Assembly: GCA_016630955.3 (NCBI GenBank)
Contig: CM049992.1
Coordinates: forward strand, 1,488,001 to 1,552,000
Reading direction: 5' to 3'
Length of the DNA stretch: 64,000 nucleotides
Source of the DNA: Didymella arachidicola
Taxonomy: Eukaryota; Ascomycota; Dothideomycetes; Pleosporales; Didymellaceae
A model generated the notes under the pieces. It saw only the letters and a program-made list of their open reading frames with translations, was not told the origin of the DNA and ran no database searches. The translations under genes and the position numbers were made by a program. Below, piece after piece: positions 18,932 through 30,479 of the stretch. Position 1 is the first letter of the stretch; each line of letters opens with the position of its first letter.

Positions 18932-19372
18932 TTACGCCTTCTCAGCCTTGATGAAAGGGATGGGCGTACTTGCGCCCGGAGTGAGCTCGTACAGATTAAT
19001 TTCGAGGTCGATGACTGGATCTGTGCAGAAATTTACCTCAATATTGCCCTTTCTCGTAGGATCGTTCCTTCTGAACGTTCAGAAGCGAATGTCACGTACT
19101 GCATGTCTCGCCAGGCATGTCGCGGTAGGCATGACCAGGAAAAGTATCCCCCTGACCATTCAGTCTTGGAAGTGGTTGATGTACTTCCTTTCACTTATCC
19201 CTTCTTCGCGACTCGAGACGGACTTCATGCAGCCACCGTTGGGCCCGATCGGCTCCGAGCCAATCATCGACCTCAAACCCAGACCACCAGCCTATGCGAG
19301 CCTTCCTTCGTCCTTCCAAAGCTGCAGGACATCAACAGGAGCACACATACGCGTCCGTACCCCTGAATGTCA
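18932..19372 (-). pseudogene. Possible decayed gene, C-terminal part
   Basis: One minus-strand frame reads as protein-like sequence ending GNIEVNFCTDPVIDLEINLY and on to ...FIKAEKA with TAA at 18932-18934. The same frame upstream remains protein-like but is cut by stops at 19079-19081, 19160-19162, 19292-19294 and 19370-19372. The interpretation rests on composition and continuity of one frame, not on a recognised family, and four stops in about 145 codons is not far from chance. It could be a mutated remnant of a gene or simply fortuitous. Confidence 0.27.
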
Positions 19373-19380
19373 GGAGTGGT

Positions 19381-20301
19381 GCGCAAGTTTCCCACAGGCA
19401 CACAAAGGTCCTCCTCGGAACTTTAAACGGTCCGACAGGTACATGGCAAGCCGCACATACATGCCGGTAAGCCGACAAGCCGATGAATCCCGAGTATCGT
19501 AGAACTGTGTCAACGCGAGAAACCACCAGTAGAAGGAGAAGACGCCTTCTTAGGCCGCAAGATCGTTGCGGTGGGTCGCTCTACTAAACTTACGTTGATT
19601 GCGTGCTCTTTCAGGACATGTGGGTTTCTTGGACGAAACCCAGGGCAGATGAGCCTACTAAAGGCATTGATGATCCAGAGTTAGGCGAATTCGAGTCGAA
19701 ACAACGGATCGCACGGCAACAGTCAACCACATGGTGCTCAATACGTGGAAGCTGAGGATCAGATATGCGCGATTCAGAACCCTCAAGTTGGAAGGCCGAC
19801 GGAAGGAAGATTTCGCTAAGGGTGCGGGACAGATAACGTCGAAATTAGTTGCGTGCAGCCTGTGGGTCACCCACTATTTTTATCATGGACATTCAACCAT
19901 CATGATTGGGTTCTGTGACGAAGGAACAAGAGTCTTGGCTCGGGATTTCTTTTCTGGTAGCGAAGGATTCAGGCTCGGTAGCATCAAGTACATGCAGCAA
20001 AAGCAAGTGGAACCTCAATAGCCAAGTGAGAGTTGGCAGCAACTCAAGAGGATAAGGAAGACTTTTGAGCTAATGAGATCTATGTAAATACAGTATGGCT
20101 CAGGCCAGAATCGTCCTGACTACTTGGCAATGCAGCAAATGCTTACAGTTATACCAAGCCCAAGACTCCGCTCTGAAAGTGACAACGCTGACCCAGATGC
20201 AAACATACATGTTTTCAGCGACCAGCTACCCGCGCAAAGCTGGGGTGTAATTAGGCAGCCGTAGGCCATCAGTCGGATCGACAGCAAATGTAAACAAGCT
20301 C
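19381..20301. other. Gene-poor interval before the forkhead gene
   Basis: No convincing gene. A 96-codon plus-strand frame at 19731-20021 lacks any domain. The right end should contain the 3' untranslated region of the forkhead gene. Confidence 0.35.
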
Positions 20302-21967
20302 CTACACAGCACCACCAAAATTCGACAGCTCCTCGTAAATATCGATGCCCATGGGAACATCCTGGTCGAAACCGTATTGCGCATCGACAGGAGTAACTGG
20401 CGAATCGGCGCTGGAAGTGGGACTACCACAGAACAAGGGTTCACCTGGGTCTTGCTCCAGAATATATGCAGCATCACCACTCATGAACCCTTGGCTGAGG
20501 GGTGAGGCAGGAGTAGAGGCGTAGCTCTGAGGCTGAGGCACAAGGTGTGACGCCATACCCTGAATTGGGGAGAAAGATGCATCGGGCGAGAAAGCTGCAT
20601 CGTCCCTGCGTGTGATGTAGGGCATAGACATGTGACCGCACGCCGAGTCGATACGGCTCAAGTATGCTGGTCCGGGCGTGCCAACAGTGCTATCTTCCCA
20701 CTCACTTGAATAGCCACCATTAGAGTATGGATCGCTGCTAGGTGTAGGGCGGTGGTACATGCCAACCTCCTGAGCGCGTTGGGATCGACGTAGATTGGCA
20801 GCGCGCCGAGCAGCATGGCCACCCTTCGCACCGGAAGCTTGACGCTGGGGTTGGGGCTGTGTGCGATGGGGGCGCTTGTTGGGGGCCTTAGAACGATAGC
20901 GAGTGGTGGACTTGACGCCTTCAACCATTGCAGCCTCAGTAAGACGCCACATAAAGCCTTTCGTGGTCGCATGAGAAGGAGAGTCGACCTTCTCAAACGC
21001 CTGAATAACGTCAGTCGAGCGGTATGAGGAGCATCAGGAAAGGAAACAATATGTATATGTGAAAAGACAAGTAGGCGGTGATTCATCAGACATTACTTAC
21101 GCCGTTCATGCTGAGATTATGCCGTATGCTGTTCTGCCAACCCTTTGTCTCGCTGTGTGTAGCCTTATCAGTATGCCTTCTGAACCAGTCATAAATGTCA
21201 CGCAACACCATAGTGTGATCTGGTGCATCTAGTAGAGCGCGATAGATGAGCTGCGCGTACGGCTGCTCCTTGTCAATGAGAAGGTCCTCGTCACGGCCGG
21301 TGGAGTAAGGTGTGGAGGCTCTAGACATGTCAGAATAAGGGCTGTTGTAATCGTGCTGGTCCTGGTGCTTGATGTGCACGCCATAGTGTATGTCCCAGTC
21401 GTCGTTCAGTCGTGAGAGCTCCGAAGTAGAATGGTCTGGTAGCGAAGGCGTCATATGAAGCTGCGGCGGAGAGTGGCAGTACGCTGCTGGTGGATAAGAT
21501 GCCGCCATGTCACTAGGGCGGCTGGCTAAGTCGGTGTTGTGGAAGATGCGAGGACTTGCGTAGTCGACCGCATACTTGAGTGCATGATTGGCATCGTATG
21601 ATATGCCATTGAAGGTCTGTTGCGTATACTCGTTGCAAGCTGTGTTCGCTTGGAAGAGTGAGGGTGTGCTGAAAGCATCTTGAACGAGGCCATTATGAGG
21701 GAAGTGCCCGTGAGCTGACCATTGCATGCCCTCGGGGTCGAATATCATCGGTGCTTGCTGTGTATGGCTGTTCCCCGAAGGCGTAAGTGACTGGGTAGCA
21801 GTCGTCATAGGCAAAGTCTCTTCGAAGGGTGGAGGGGATGTGCAAGATGAGACAGGTGTTCGGATAGGGAGATCGGTGCTGGGAATGACTTTTTGGCCTA
21901 CTTGGGGCTGGATGTCTTCAGATAATTCTGCAGGCGGAAGAAGGCGGGGCGAAGTCGAAAGTGGCAT
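20302..21967 (-). CDS. Forkhead-domain transcription factor
   Basis: Exons 21101-21967 and 20302-21000, joined across a 100-nt intron (GTAAGT...TTCAG), give 521 aa. A winged-helix forkhead domain spans about residues 229-312: QPYAQLIYRALLDAP, then GWQNSIRHNLSMNGAFEKV, which is the recognition-helix region, and KGFMWRLTEAAM. The intron splits the domain between NG and AF, and the joined motif matches the family exactly, which validates the splice. The regions on both sides are Ser/Pro/Gln-rich and probably disordered; a basic Lys/Arg-rich stretch follows the domain and may serve in nuclear import. The ATG at 21967 is preceded in frame by GTG only. A short upstream exon cannot be excluded. Target genes are unknown. 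Confidence 0.92.
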
Positions 21968-23204
21968 CACTGTTGGGCTTCTGCCTAGTTAGGTAGTATG
22001 AAGTATCGAAGAGACAATGTGATGTGTTCGCCAACGGACTTGTGAGACGAGAAGACTGGCAGAGATCGAATCAACAAGAATCACAGAATGACGAGTCTGG
22101 AAGTGAAGCGCAATCGAGACATTTGTATGCGTGCCAGGCACGGGCGTCGCGCATTAGGTAAAAAGCTCGTTGTCAACCCACAGCTGCCAGCGTAGCTTGA
22201 TGCTGCAAGCAATGCATGGCCGGCCGGCAAACAAGGAGTCGAAGAGTAGCATGGAGACGCTTGAAGGCAGGCGCAAAGATGGTGACACAACGCTGAAGTA
22301 CCGGATGCGAAGGACGTGAAGGCCATGGCTCCCGGGCCGAGGTGGAGCTTGACGCCGCATTACACTACCGCAGTGACAGGTCGACTGCATACGCAGTCCC
22401 ACAACAGTAGCCAACAAATTATCGGTTGGGGTGCTTCGGCAGCGGGAACATGCATACCATGCCCCCCAGTGTGTAACACTTCAACGGCCACGCAACAAGT
22501 GGCGAATCGACTGCGCCAGTAGCGCTCTGGCTCGGGATAGTTCCTATGGCTCCCTTTAGGATGTAATTGAGGGCATCAAATCGTCACTGAATTCGCGTCC
22601 GCGTCATGATTGGCTGAGATGTAGTCAGCGCAGGCCAGCCGCTTTGAGGCGCAATCATCGCCAGCAAGCAATTGTTCCTGGTTTGCACCTTGCTCACGTG
22701 CAAACTTTACACAAAGAAGAGACATGCAGTGCCCGTTGATGTGTATATCGGCTCAAACAGCAGGGGCCCTGCAGGTCTAGCCTGGCCTCAGGTGGGTGCT
22801 GGGGCGACGGCAGCAGCTGTCCGTTTGGAGGTGACGATGAAGGATGTGACACAAGAAATGACCGGTGAAAGCTTCATTCGCATTGCCTCATTGGCACTGA
22901 CAGCGGTCAGACGTGTGTCTGATCGGTCTTTGATTTCGGCGCATTCGTCACCGCTTGAAAGGTTCATACACAGCTGGCAACCGGCAGATCGTGCTGTCGT
23001 GGATGACACCTGAATGTCCGGCCGATCTTGGAGCACAGTTTCGTCGCGAGTCACCGCTACGGCATTGTCGCATGGAATTGTATGGCGATAGATGGATTGA
23101 GAGTCTTGCGAATGGGACTAGACATGGGTCAATGCTGTCACTATTAGGTAGCCAAAACAACGCATAAATCCGACGAAGTCAATCGCAGATCGGAAAGCAG
23201 ACAG
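21968..23204. other. Interval between forkhead and Cactin genes
   Basis: Contains the upstream region of the forkhead gene and the 3' region of the Cactin gene. The frames present are short and unsupported; no repeat stands out. Confidence 0.35.
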
Positions 23205-25006
23205 CTACTTTCGATAGTAGATCTATGGCAAATTAGCATGAGCCTTGCTGTCGTGCGAGAAAGACGGACCTTTTTGAACTGGAAGTGCAGTTGTAATATG
23301 CCCTGCGTGTCATCAGCCTATGTTCTTTTGTGACTATTTGCGTAGCATCGACGGTGTAGTACAGCCGAGCTGCCAGACACTCACCTTATCGAAACTGCTC
23401 TTGAAGCCGCGCTCTCGTTTAGCGCTGTAGTCCCATTCTTTGTCCACGATGCGGAAGGCGATATCCTCATAGGGCGGCCCAGCAATGAAACGGATGAGGC
23501 ACGTGTCGTCCTCCCCAGCCGGGGCAAAGGATTCCCCTCGTCTGCGGCCGTTCTCACGTTCGATCTTGTATGTGGGGGCTTTTGCCTTGTCGATGAGGTC
23601 TGGGTAGAAAATGTTGAACTTATAGCCCTGAACAACCTTTGGTGGTGGGTTATCGTGGTCGTAGTGCGTCTGATTGTACTTGTTCCACTCGTAGCCCATT
23701 TGCACACGGTTGAAATAACGAGGCTTCCGGGGCTTGTACGTACTAGCCCACTGCGGTCGCGCCGTCGTGACCTGTTCTTCGGCCGTAAAGACTTCCTCGC
23801 CCTCTTCCACCCCGCGTGCAACCTCTCGTTCGTAGAGGGCCATGGTCGCCTGCGAGTAGTCCTCCTTCTCTACAGGCGCGAAGCGTGAAGCGCTGACGGT
23901 AGCCGCGCCGCTGCCGCCCGTCTTGTTGTTTTGTGTTGCTTGGTCTAGAGCTACGTTCAGTGATGGAACGTAGCCAAGCTTCTGTGTCCTCTTTCGTTCG
24001 TTGCCCTGGTATATCAGTATGAGTAGGCCGTTTGACAAGGCGTGATACTCACAATGTCCTCCAGAAACTTTTTCTCATCCACCTGCTTCAGCGCTTTGTC
24101 CTCAGTGCTCAGCTTCAACGCTGGCTCGGGGTCGAATGACGCATCATACTCCACCGTGGTGGCTGACGCACTGCCAAGCTTCAGCTGCAGCTTCTCTTGC
24201 ACTGCCACTGCTGCTTCTGCCTGCTGCTTGCGTAGTGCTTGTAGTCTCTCCTTGACGATTTCTTGCGAGACACTCCGCAGCTTCGCCTTGGACTTCCATA
24301 TGCGCAGGCTTCGCAGAAGCTGCTCCCAGTAGTCGTAATCGATGGGCTCATCTGAATCGAGCTTCTTCTTGACTTGCACTTCAAGTGTCTCTAGCTGTTC
24401 GTACGTCTTGGGCGCCAAAAGCTTGTCGATGTCGGATGCGACCGAGTTTGTGCTGCGCGAGTCGTGCGATGCTCTAGATTTGCGGCGGAGGTCTTTGCAG
24501 ATGGTTTTCAGTGCCTGCTGTAGTCAGTAATGTCTCCTTGGTAGCAGAATGAGTCTACTGACGCTCCAGTAATCTCTGTTACTGCGATTGGTCTCCAATG
24601 TAAGGTAGTTCTCGATCTCCTTCTCTAAGTCTGACAGATGGTCACTACTTAGCCCTTCCAACACCCCCTCCGGATCGACAACGTCCAGCTCATGGTCCTC
24701 TACCTCTTCATCATGCATCGATTTCGTTGGGTCGATGAAGCGCAACGTGACGGCGAGCCAGTCGATGGGCTTGGCGCGACCGCCTTTGACGCGCAGCGCA
24801 GCCCTCTTCTTTGCTTGCTGAAGCGCAAAACGATCTTCATCGGCGACCCAGGCTTCTTCGGCGGCGTTTGTTGAGCGCTTCGGCGCGTGTTCGTGAGACC
24901 GTGAGTCGTTCGAGCGCTTTGCGGGTATTGTGGACGATGGCGCAGGTCGGTGGGGTGGTCTATCGCGATTGTTACGTTCCCAGGGTGGAGGATTGCGCGA
25001 CGACAT
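23205..25006 (-). CDS. Cactin, spliceosome-associated factor
   Basis: Five exons (24563-25006, 24053-24514, 23385-24005, 23270-23302, 23205-23222) join in frame to 525 aa. Cactin proteins associate with the spliceosome and support accurate pre-mRNA splicing in fungi and animals. The basic, disordered N terminus is followed by a helical Cactin-middle region (about 75-300). The conserved C-terminal domain (about 385-525) contains YKFNIFYPDLIDKAKAPTYK, CLIRFIAGPPYEDIAFRIVD and KEWDYSAKRERGFKSSFDKG, ending LQLHFQFKKIYYRK. The last exon has only 18 nt (ATCTACTATCGAAAGTAG) and restores the conserved end; without it the frame would run into unrelated sequence. The gene shares a 252-bp upstream interval with the XLF gene on the opposite strand. 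Confidence 0.94.
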
Positions 25007-25258
25007 TCTGTATATGTAACAGAAGATATGTTACGGTGGTTGAGGCCTCGACCGCTGTTCTCGAAAATGTTAACCGCCGTGACGTACCTGCCGCGGCCCG
25101 CTAGGACCCCTGCCGCACCTGCCGCCTAACTTTGGCGGCCTTGCACCCCAACGCGTGCTGCAAGCATCAAAGAACGTGCATGGGCTCTCTGTGGCTACAT
25201 GACTGATGGTGCGCTCCATGAAGCTTGGTTATTGTTGCCATAGTCGCTGACGGCCATC
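25007..25258. promoter_or_regulatory. Shared divergent promoter of Cactin and XLF
   Basis: The 252 bp between the start codons of the two divergent genes must contain both promoters and 5' leaders. It is GC-rich around 25080-25150 and has no obvious TATA box. A bidirectional promoter is inferred from the spacing only. Confidence 0.5.
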
Positions 25259-26960
25259 ATGTCGTCCTGGCGCCTCTTGAAGCTCTCTGAGCAGCCGGGC
25301 AGCGAGCCCGTCCCCCAGCTGCTGATCAAGCCGTCGTTCAATGCCAACTCCTACACAGTCTTTCTCACATGCCTCACCAACATTTGGAGTGAGCACGTCG
25401 ACTTGTCCAGTATAGTGGAGCGTGCTGCCGAGCAATCATCACCCATTGAAGTAAGCCAACAAGACACCGCCCAGTTGGCCATCCTTCTCAAAAACGTTGA
25501 AAACTCCCTGGGCAGCTCAGAAGACGCCGAATGCAGACTCACTCGCGAAGGCTCGGATGGCATCATCTTGCATTCCACCATTCGCCTGCCTGAGCCGCTC
25601 GACAGCCTCACGTGGAAATTTCATTTGCAGAAGCGCACCGCTGTGACACTCAAGAATGAGCTCATCTTACCGCTGCTTGTTTCGTCACACATCCAGTATG
25701 AACGCATCAACGACTTGATAACAACAATCGAAAACAAGGACAAAGCCATCACTCGTATGGTCGATCAATTTGAATCCAGCAACCTGGATCTTGCTGCAGC
25801 TTTCCCAAGCATAGGAGGCTTGAAAACAGGCCGCAAGCTCATCAAACGCGAACAAGCAGCCAGGCATCTACCCGCACTCAGACACTTCCAGCAAGATGTT
25901 TGGAGAAAAGAGACTGCGCAGTTGATCGATGCGGACGTAACCACACTAGGCTTGTTTCAAGAGGCGCTTGTCCAGTGCACACCAGATGTTCCCTTGAGTC
26001 TGCATGCAGATCAAGGTGCTGAGGACTGGTTGGCAGACGTACCCAGCCGTCTGACCTTCGCTAAACCTGCGGTCGAGATCAAGGTCAAGGAACCTGCATA
26101 TGTCTTTCAGGGACCACCAAGGCATGGACATGAGTCGAGTCCGGTGGATGATGACACCGAGGACGAGTTCGAAGTGCATGAAAACTTCAAGGTACAATTT
26201 ATCCGATCCACTGGCTGCCTTCAACGGTGATTGCAGACACGCGCTGGACATCTGCACCCAACGTTGACACTTCCAACGCAAGCTAATTGTAGAGCAGGCC
26301 CGCAACATGGCTAAAAGGACAGCCAAGGCGCCCGAACCTGCACCACTCACAGCCCAGCCGAAGGAAGCTGCAGATGACGAAGAGTCGACTGAAGATGACG
26401 AAGACCTGGATGCACCATCACAAAGTCAGACGCATACTCGCCTACGCCCCAAGTCGCCTTCTCCCGAGCGACCGACTGAACCAGGGACGTCTCCTCCACC
26501 AGTCAGCAGGGTCAAGCCCAAGCCCAAAGGCTTTCGCATAGGAGGGAAAGTCAGAAAAGCTTCGCCGGACGCATCGCAGGGTAAGGGCCCAACTCCCGAG
26601 CAGTCAGCCCTAGCATCAATGCCACCTCCGCAGGTTGAGTCTATTGAAACGTCTCCAAAGAAGCCTCGCAGGGCGTTCAAGATTGGTGGGAAGGGCAGAG
26701 CCAGTCAAAGTACTGTCTCGTCGCGAACTGAGGTAATTGCATCACCCCCGACGAATCGCTTCCGCGACGCCAACTCGCCGACCCCGAGATCATCGCCTCC
26801 GCCTCTTCCGCGGGAAATGGGGAAGGAGGAGGCGCCTGTCGAAGATGCGCATGAAGAGACACCAGAGGAGAAGGCTGAGCGAAAGAGAGCTGAGCTCAAG
26901 CGCAGAAATGAGGAGCTTGCTAGGAAACAGGCGCAACACAAAAAGAAGAAGCGCTTCTAG
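25259..26960 (+). CDS. XLF/Nej1 non-homologous end-joining factor
   Basis: Exons 25259-26191 and 26298-26960 join in frame across a 106-nt intron (AAG|GTACAA...GAGCAG) to 531 aa. The N-terminal XLF head (about 1-135) begins MSSWRLLKLSEQPGSEPVPQ and is followed by a helical stalk (about 135-230) as in the XRCC4/XLF fold. XLF/Nej1 stimulates ligation by the DNA ligase IV complex at double-strand breaks in the nucleus. The long C-terminal half is disordered, acidic then basic, and ends HKKKKRF. A lysine-rich stretch followed by a terminal Phe is typical of the Ku-binding motif of XLF proteins. Two short FRIGGK/FKIGGK repeats lie near residues 387 and 433. Other acceptors within the intron give frame-breaking exons. 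Confidence 0.88.
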
Positions 26961-27307
26961 ACCCAAAGCAGTTCAGTGTCACGATGCAGCAGTTGTAAGA
27001 GAGTCGAAGCCAAGCTCAAGAAGTACATCAAGCCCTGTAGACCATCTCAAAGTCGCTTCTTGATTACTCAAATCCTCGAGGCAATCAAGTCTCCATGTTG
27101 GCCTGCTGGATGATCTGCTAGTTTGGTGTTGGTAGCAGTTTGTTCAACTCCCTCTTTCACTTAGTTCAAGCAACTTCCCGCTCCATCCACCCCACGTAGG
27201 TGCGCCTTCCCTGTCAAGGCGTCGCTGCACTTGTAAACACGCGTCACCTCTCGAATTGGTAGTCTTGATCTTGAGGGCGTCGCGGGCGACAACTGCTGCC
27301 CAGCATT
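26961..27307. other. Short intergenic interval
   Basis: 347 bp between XLF and the next plus-strand gene; it holds a 3' end and a promoter. No repeat seen. Confidence 0.35.
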
Positions 27308-30300
27308 ATGTGCTTGTATCACTACCTCTACTTCGCAGCGTGTCAACACGGCGAACTAACGCTCATCTCCTACTGCGACAAGGCGAAGGCACTAGGCCTG
27401 GCAAAATCGTGAGTACATCCACAGCATCATAAAGATCACTACTAATACCGATCTAGGAACAGCCCTTCTCTGCGCAGCGTTGGCAACGCGTCTAAACAAC
27501 GATCTACTTCATTGTCATCACCAGCTGCAAGCAATCATAACGCTTCACATTCGCATATTCAGCAACACCAGCTCCCCAACATGGCAACGTTATCACCTTC
27601 CAAGCCTCGCAAGATGCCTGGCTGCGGTCTCACGCCGGTCCAGCACGAGCGATCATCACCACAGCATGCTGCATTCGTCCCACGTTCCACGCTGCCAGAG
27701 CCTGGGTCTCAGGGTCCTGCGCCGGCCTCTCCATTTTCAGCATCGTTGTCAGCGATACAAGCTATTCAGGCTCTCAAGGGCGATGATGCACATGACAATG
27801 CTTTTCCGATCTCCGCAGAGGAGTCTCGTCAAGGTTGGCCCTCACAAACCTCATGTGACTGATTTGACTTGATCACAATCACTGACCCCCAGCTAGCGCG
27901 CAGGATTGGCATCCCCTCCATTGCTAGCACCTCATTCCGTAGTGGTCATAATTCTGACGAAGAGACTGTGCAAGGATCATCTGAGGCCAGCATCGACATC
28001 ATCACCGAGCGGGACACAATTACATATAGCGACATCAATTCCGCCAGTCCTCGCAAGCCAATTCCTGCTCAATGGTTTCCTTTGTCTCAATCACCTACGG
28101 TAACTCCGTTGCAGCCAGCCAAAGCTCACGGCGACAGTCAGGTTTCCCCAAGTCGTTCATCCAGCGACCGCCGACCTCTCCGGACGACGCGCAGCTTGGT
28201 CAGCCTTGGAAAAACTCACGCAGATACGGCTTCCTTCCTCACGAAAGAGGCTCTTGATGCCGTGGACGTCAATATCACATCTCCCAGACTGCACCGCAGC
28301 CCGAGCAAATTACAGTGCTCACCGACTAAAGTTCCCTGGAACAGTCCAACAGTATCTCCCAAGCCCGGGAGCCTGCTTCATAGCAGTAGATCGCCCATAA
28401 AGCCCTCATCACCCCGTAGTGCGCATTTGGGAGCCCATGTGGTCGCTCATCACAAGCGTGCTCCGAGTAGCATCGTTTCTACCGGAGCGACATCGTTCCA
28501 TACTGCGCGTGGCTCGCCGGTAAGAAGCTCTGCTTGCTCTCAGAGCAGCTTCTCGTCAGATGGAGATCTTGATGAAAGTGTCTACTTTCACTGTTTTGAC
28601 TACATTGCTGATGTCGATGTTGAACAGGTCGAGCATACTAATGACAGAAGCAAGACCTCTGCTGCATCACCTACCTCAACCACGCTCCGGTCACGCGTCT
28701 CAAGGCCGGAGCTCAAGATTCGCATCCCGCCCTCGGACGCTACCTTTGACGCCTACCGAAGGTCGGCATCCACTCTTCCTTCTGCGTCGAGCAACACGGC
28801 GGTGAGTGTTGGGGATGATGATGCTCCGCGAGTTGGGCATGCCGTGGGGTACACTGGAGCGACAACACAGTCACGCATCCCTCGTGTGTCCCTCAGCAAA
28901 GGCAGCAGCGCCCGAGCTCCAACCCTCAGCTCGACGCTCAAGCAAACGAAGTCGAGCCAGACACTGCGATCGCCGAAGACCACCAAGGGCCAGGCGGAGC
29001 AGAAATACGCAAAGACCATGAAGACAGCCGGGACGAAGCCATTGCATCATGTGCGGACTGTTGATAGTACTGGGTCAACGCCTATTCTATCCAATCGCAA
29101 GAGCCGCGACCTCGACATACCCGTAAATGTTACTAGCGTAGCAACTGCAAGCATACAGCGGACGACCTGCGTTCGAAATGTCGACTTGCTCACTTCCTAT
29201 TTGCAAGATACTGCACTCGAGGCCACTGGACTGCCTGAAGCTCTTAAAGATCTTCCAGCTTCATATTCGCACACACTGTCTCGAGCTACCAGTGGCTCCA
29301 CTATCAAAGCATCACAGATCGCTAGAGATTCGGCGCGGACTGACTCCGCAAAGGCAGAGAGTCCCAAGGTCTTAGACTTGTCTGGTACGTTAGTTTCCAT
29401 CACGTTTTCGCCATTATTGTAAGAGCTCACGTATATATTAGACAACGTCCACTCCAGTGATGCAGATGATGAGTACGATGACTCGGCAACGTTTCCACCA
29501 GTTCGAGGTCGAAGCGCACAATACCAGCCGGTGTCTCGCCGCACCACCATTAGTGAGGTGTCGATGCAATCGAGCTCGACTTCAGATCTGCGCGCCACTG
29601 CGTCTGAGTTCGTTCCTGCTGTGAAAGACGCATCAATAAGTAAGTGACTGCATCGACACTTTGATACGCATATATTAACGTCGCTCAATAGGCGTTGCAG
29701 ACGCCCAGCCACTTCCCAGTCTACCAGATCTGTACGCTCTCGACGGATACGGCATACCTTGGTTCTATCACATGTACCCGGTGCCATGGATTTTCCCACC
29801 AACGTTCAGCAAGACTCGTTCGAAGTCGCCAAAGAAGTTCAAATGCAAGACGCAACGCTCAGCCATCGATCCGTCTGGGACACGAGAGAGTGATACAGCG
29901 GAGATGCAAGTTCATATGGGTACTGCACCGGGCATTGAAAATATGCCTATCCCCTCGCTTGGTGATGCGAGGACCGGTGCGGACTCGCCGTGTACCCTTC
30001 CTGCCGCTGCGTTGGGAGCTATGCCTTTCGCAACCCCGATGACTTCTTCGAATCTCTCTGATGGTACATTCTCATCGCAGCTCGACGACATTGCGCGCCA
30101 AGCTGCGCTCCAGCCCAAGACGAAGAACTTGCAACCACCAAAGGTGGACTTGACGACCATCTGTAACGTATCCACACAAGATGACTATCCTCGCAGTCAT
30201 GTAGATGGTTACGACACGGTACCCTCTAGACGCCGGAAACAACTTCACAATGGCAATGGACTATATGGGGGTCGTGGAAATGTCGGAGTGCCTCTCTACG

Positions 30301-30479
30301 CAACGGCTCCGTTCCCTATACCAATCCCCCCGATGGGAAAGCCCGGCATGCAGATGGGAGACAACCGCAACTATGTTGGGCACGCGATTGGCGGCCATGG
30401 ATGTGGTGCGGTGGAGGTTGAAAAAGCTGCGGAGCGCGGCGGTGGGCAGGCCTGCAACACTTGCGAGCCGGATCACTAA
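27308..30479 (+). CDS. 983-aa disordered protein of unknown function
   Basis: Five exons (27308-27408, 27457-27833, 27897-29384, 29442-29639, 29692-30479) with phase-matched junctions give 983 aa. The N terminus MCLYHYLYFAACQHGELTL is Cys/His/Tyr-rich and looks like a small conserved module. Most of the rest is Ser/Thr/Pro-rich and probably disordered with many SP sites. A more ordered stretch near residue 735 reads LYALDGYGIPWFYHMYPVPW. The acceptor of exon 3 must be at AGCTAG|CG rather than the nearer CCCCAG, because only the former preserves the frame. No enzyme motif, signal peptide or membrane segment is visible. The many SP/TP sites would suit regulation by phosphorylation, which is an inference. 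Confidence 0.75.

Noticed and set aside
17552..19372. RIP (repeat-induced point mutation) as the cause of decay
   Set aside because: Some differences are transitions, but the TGA changes are not in the preferred CpA context and I cannot compute RIP indices or compare copies, so I do not claim RIP.
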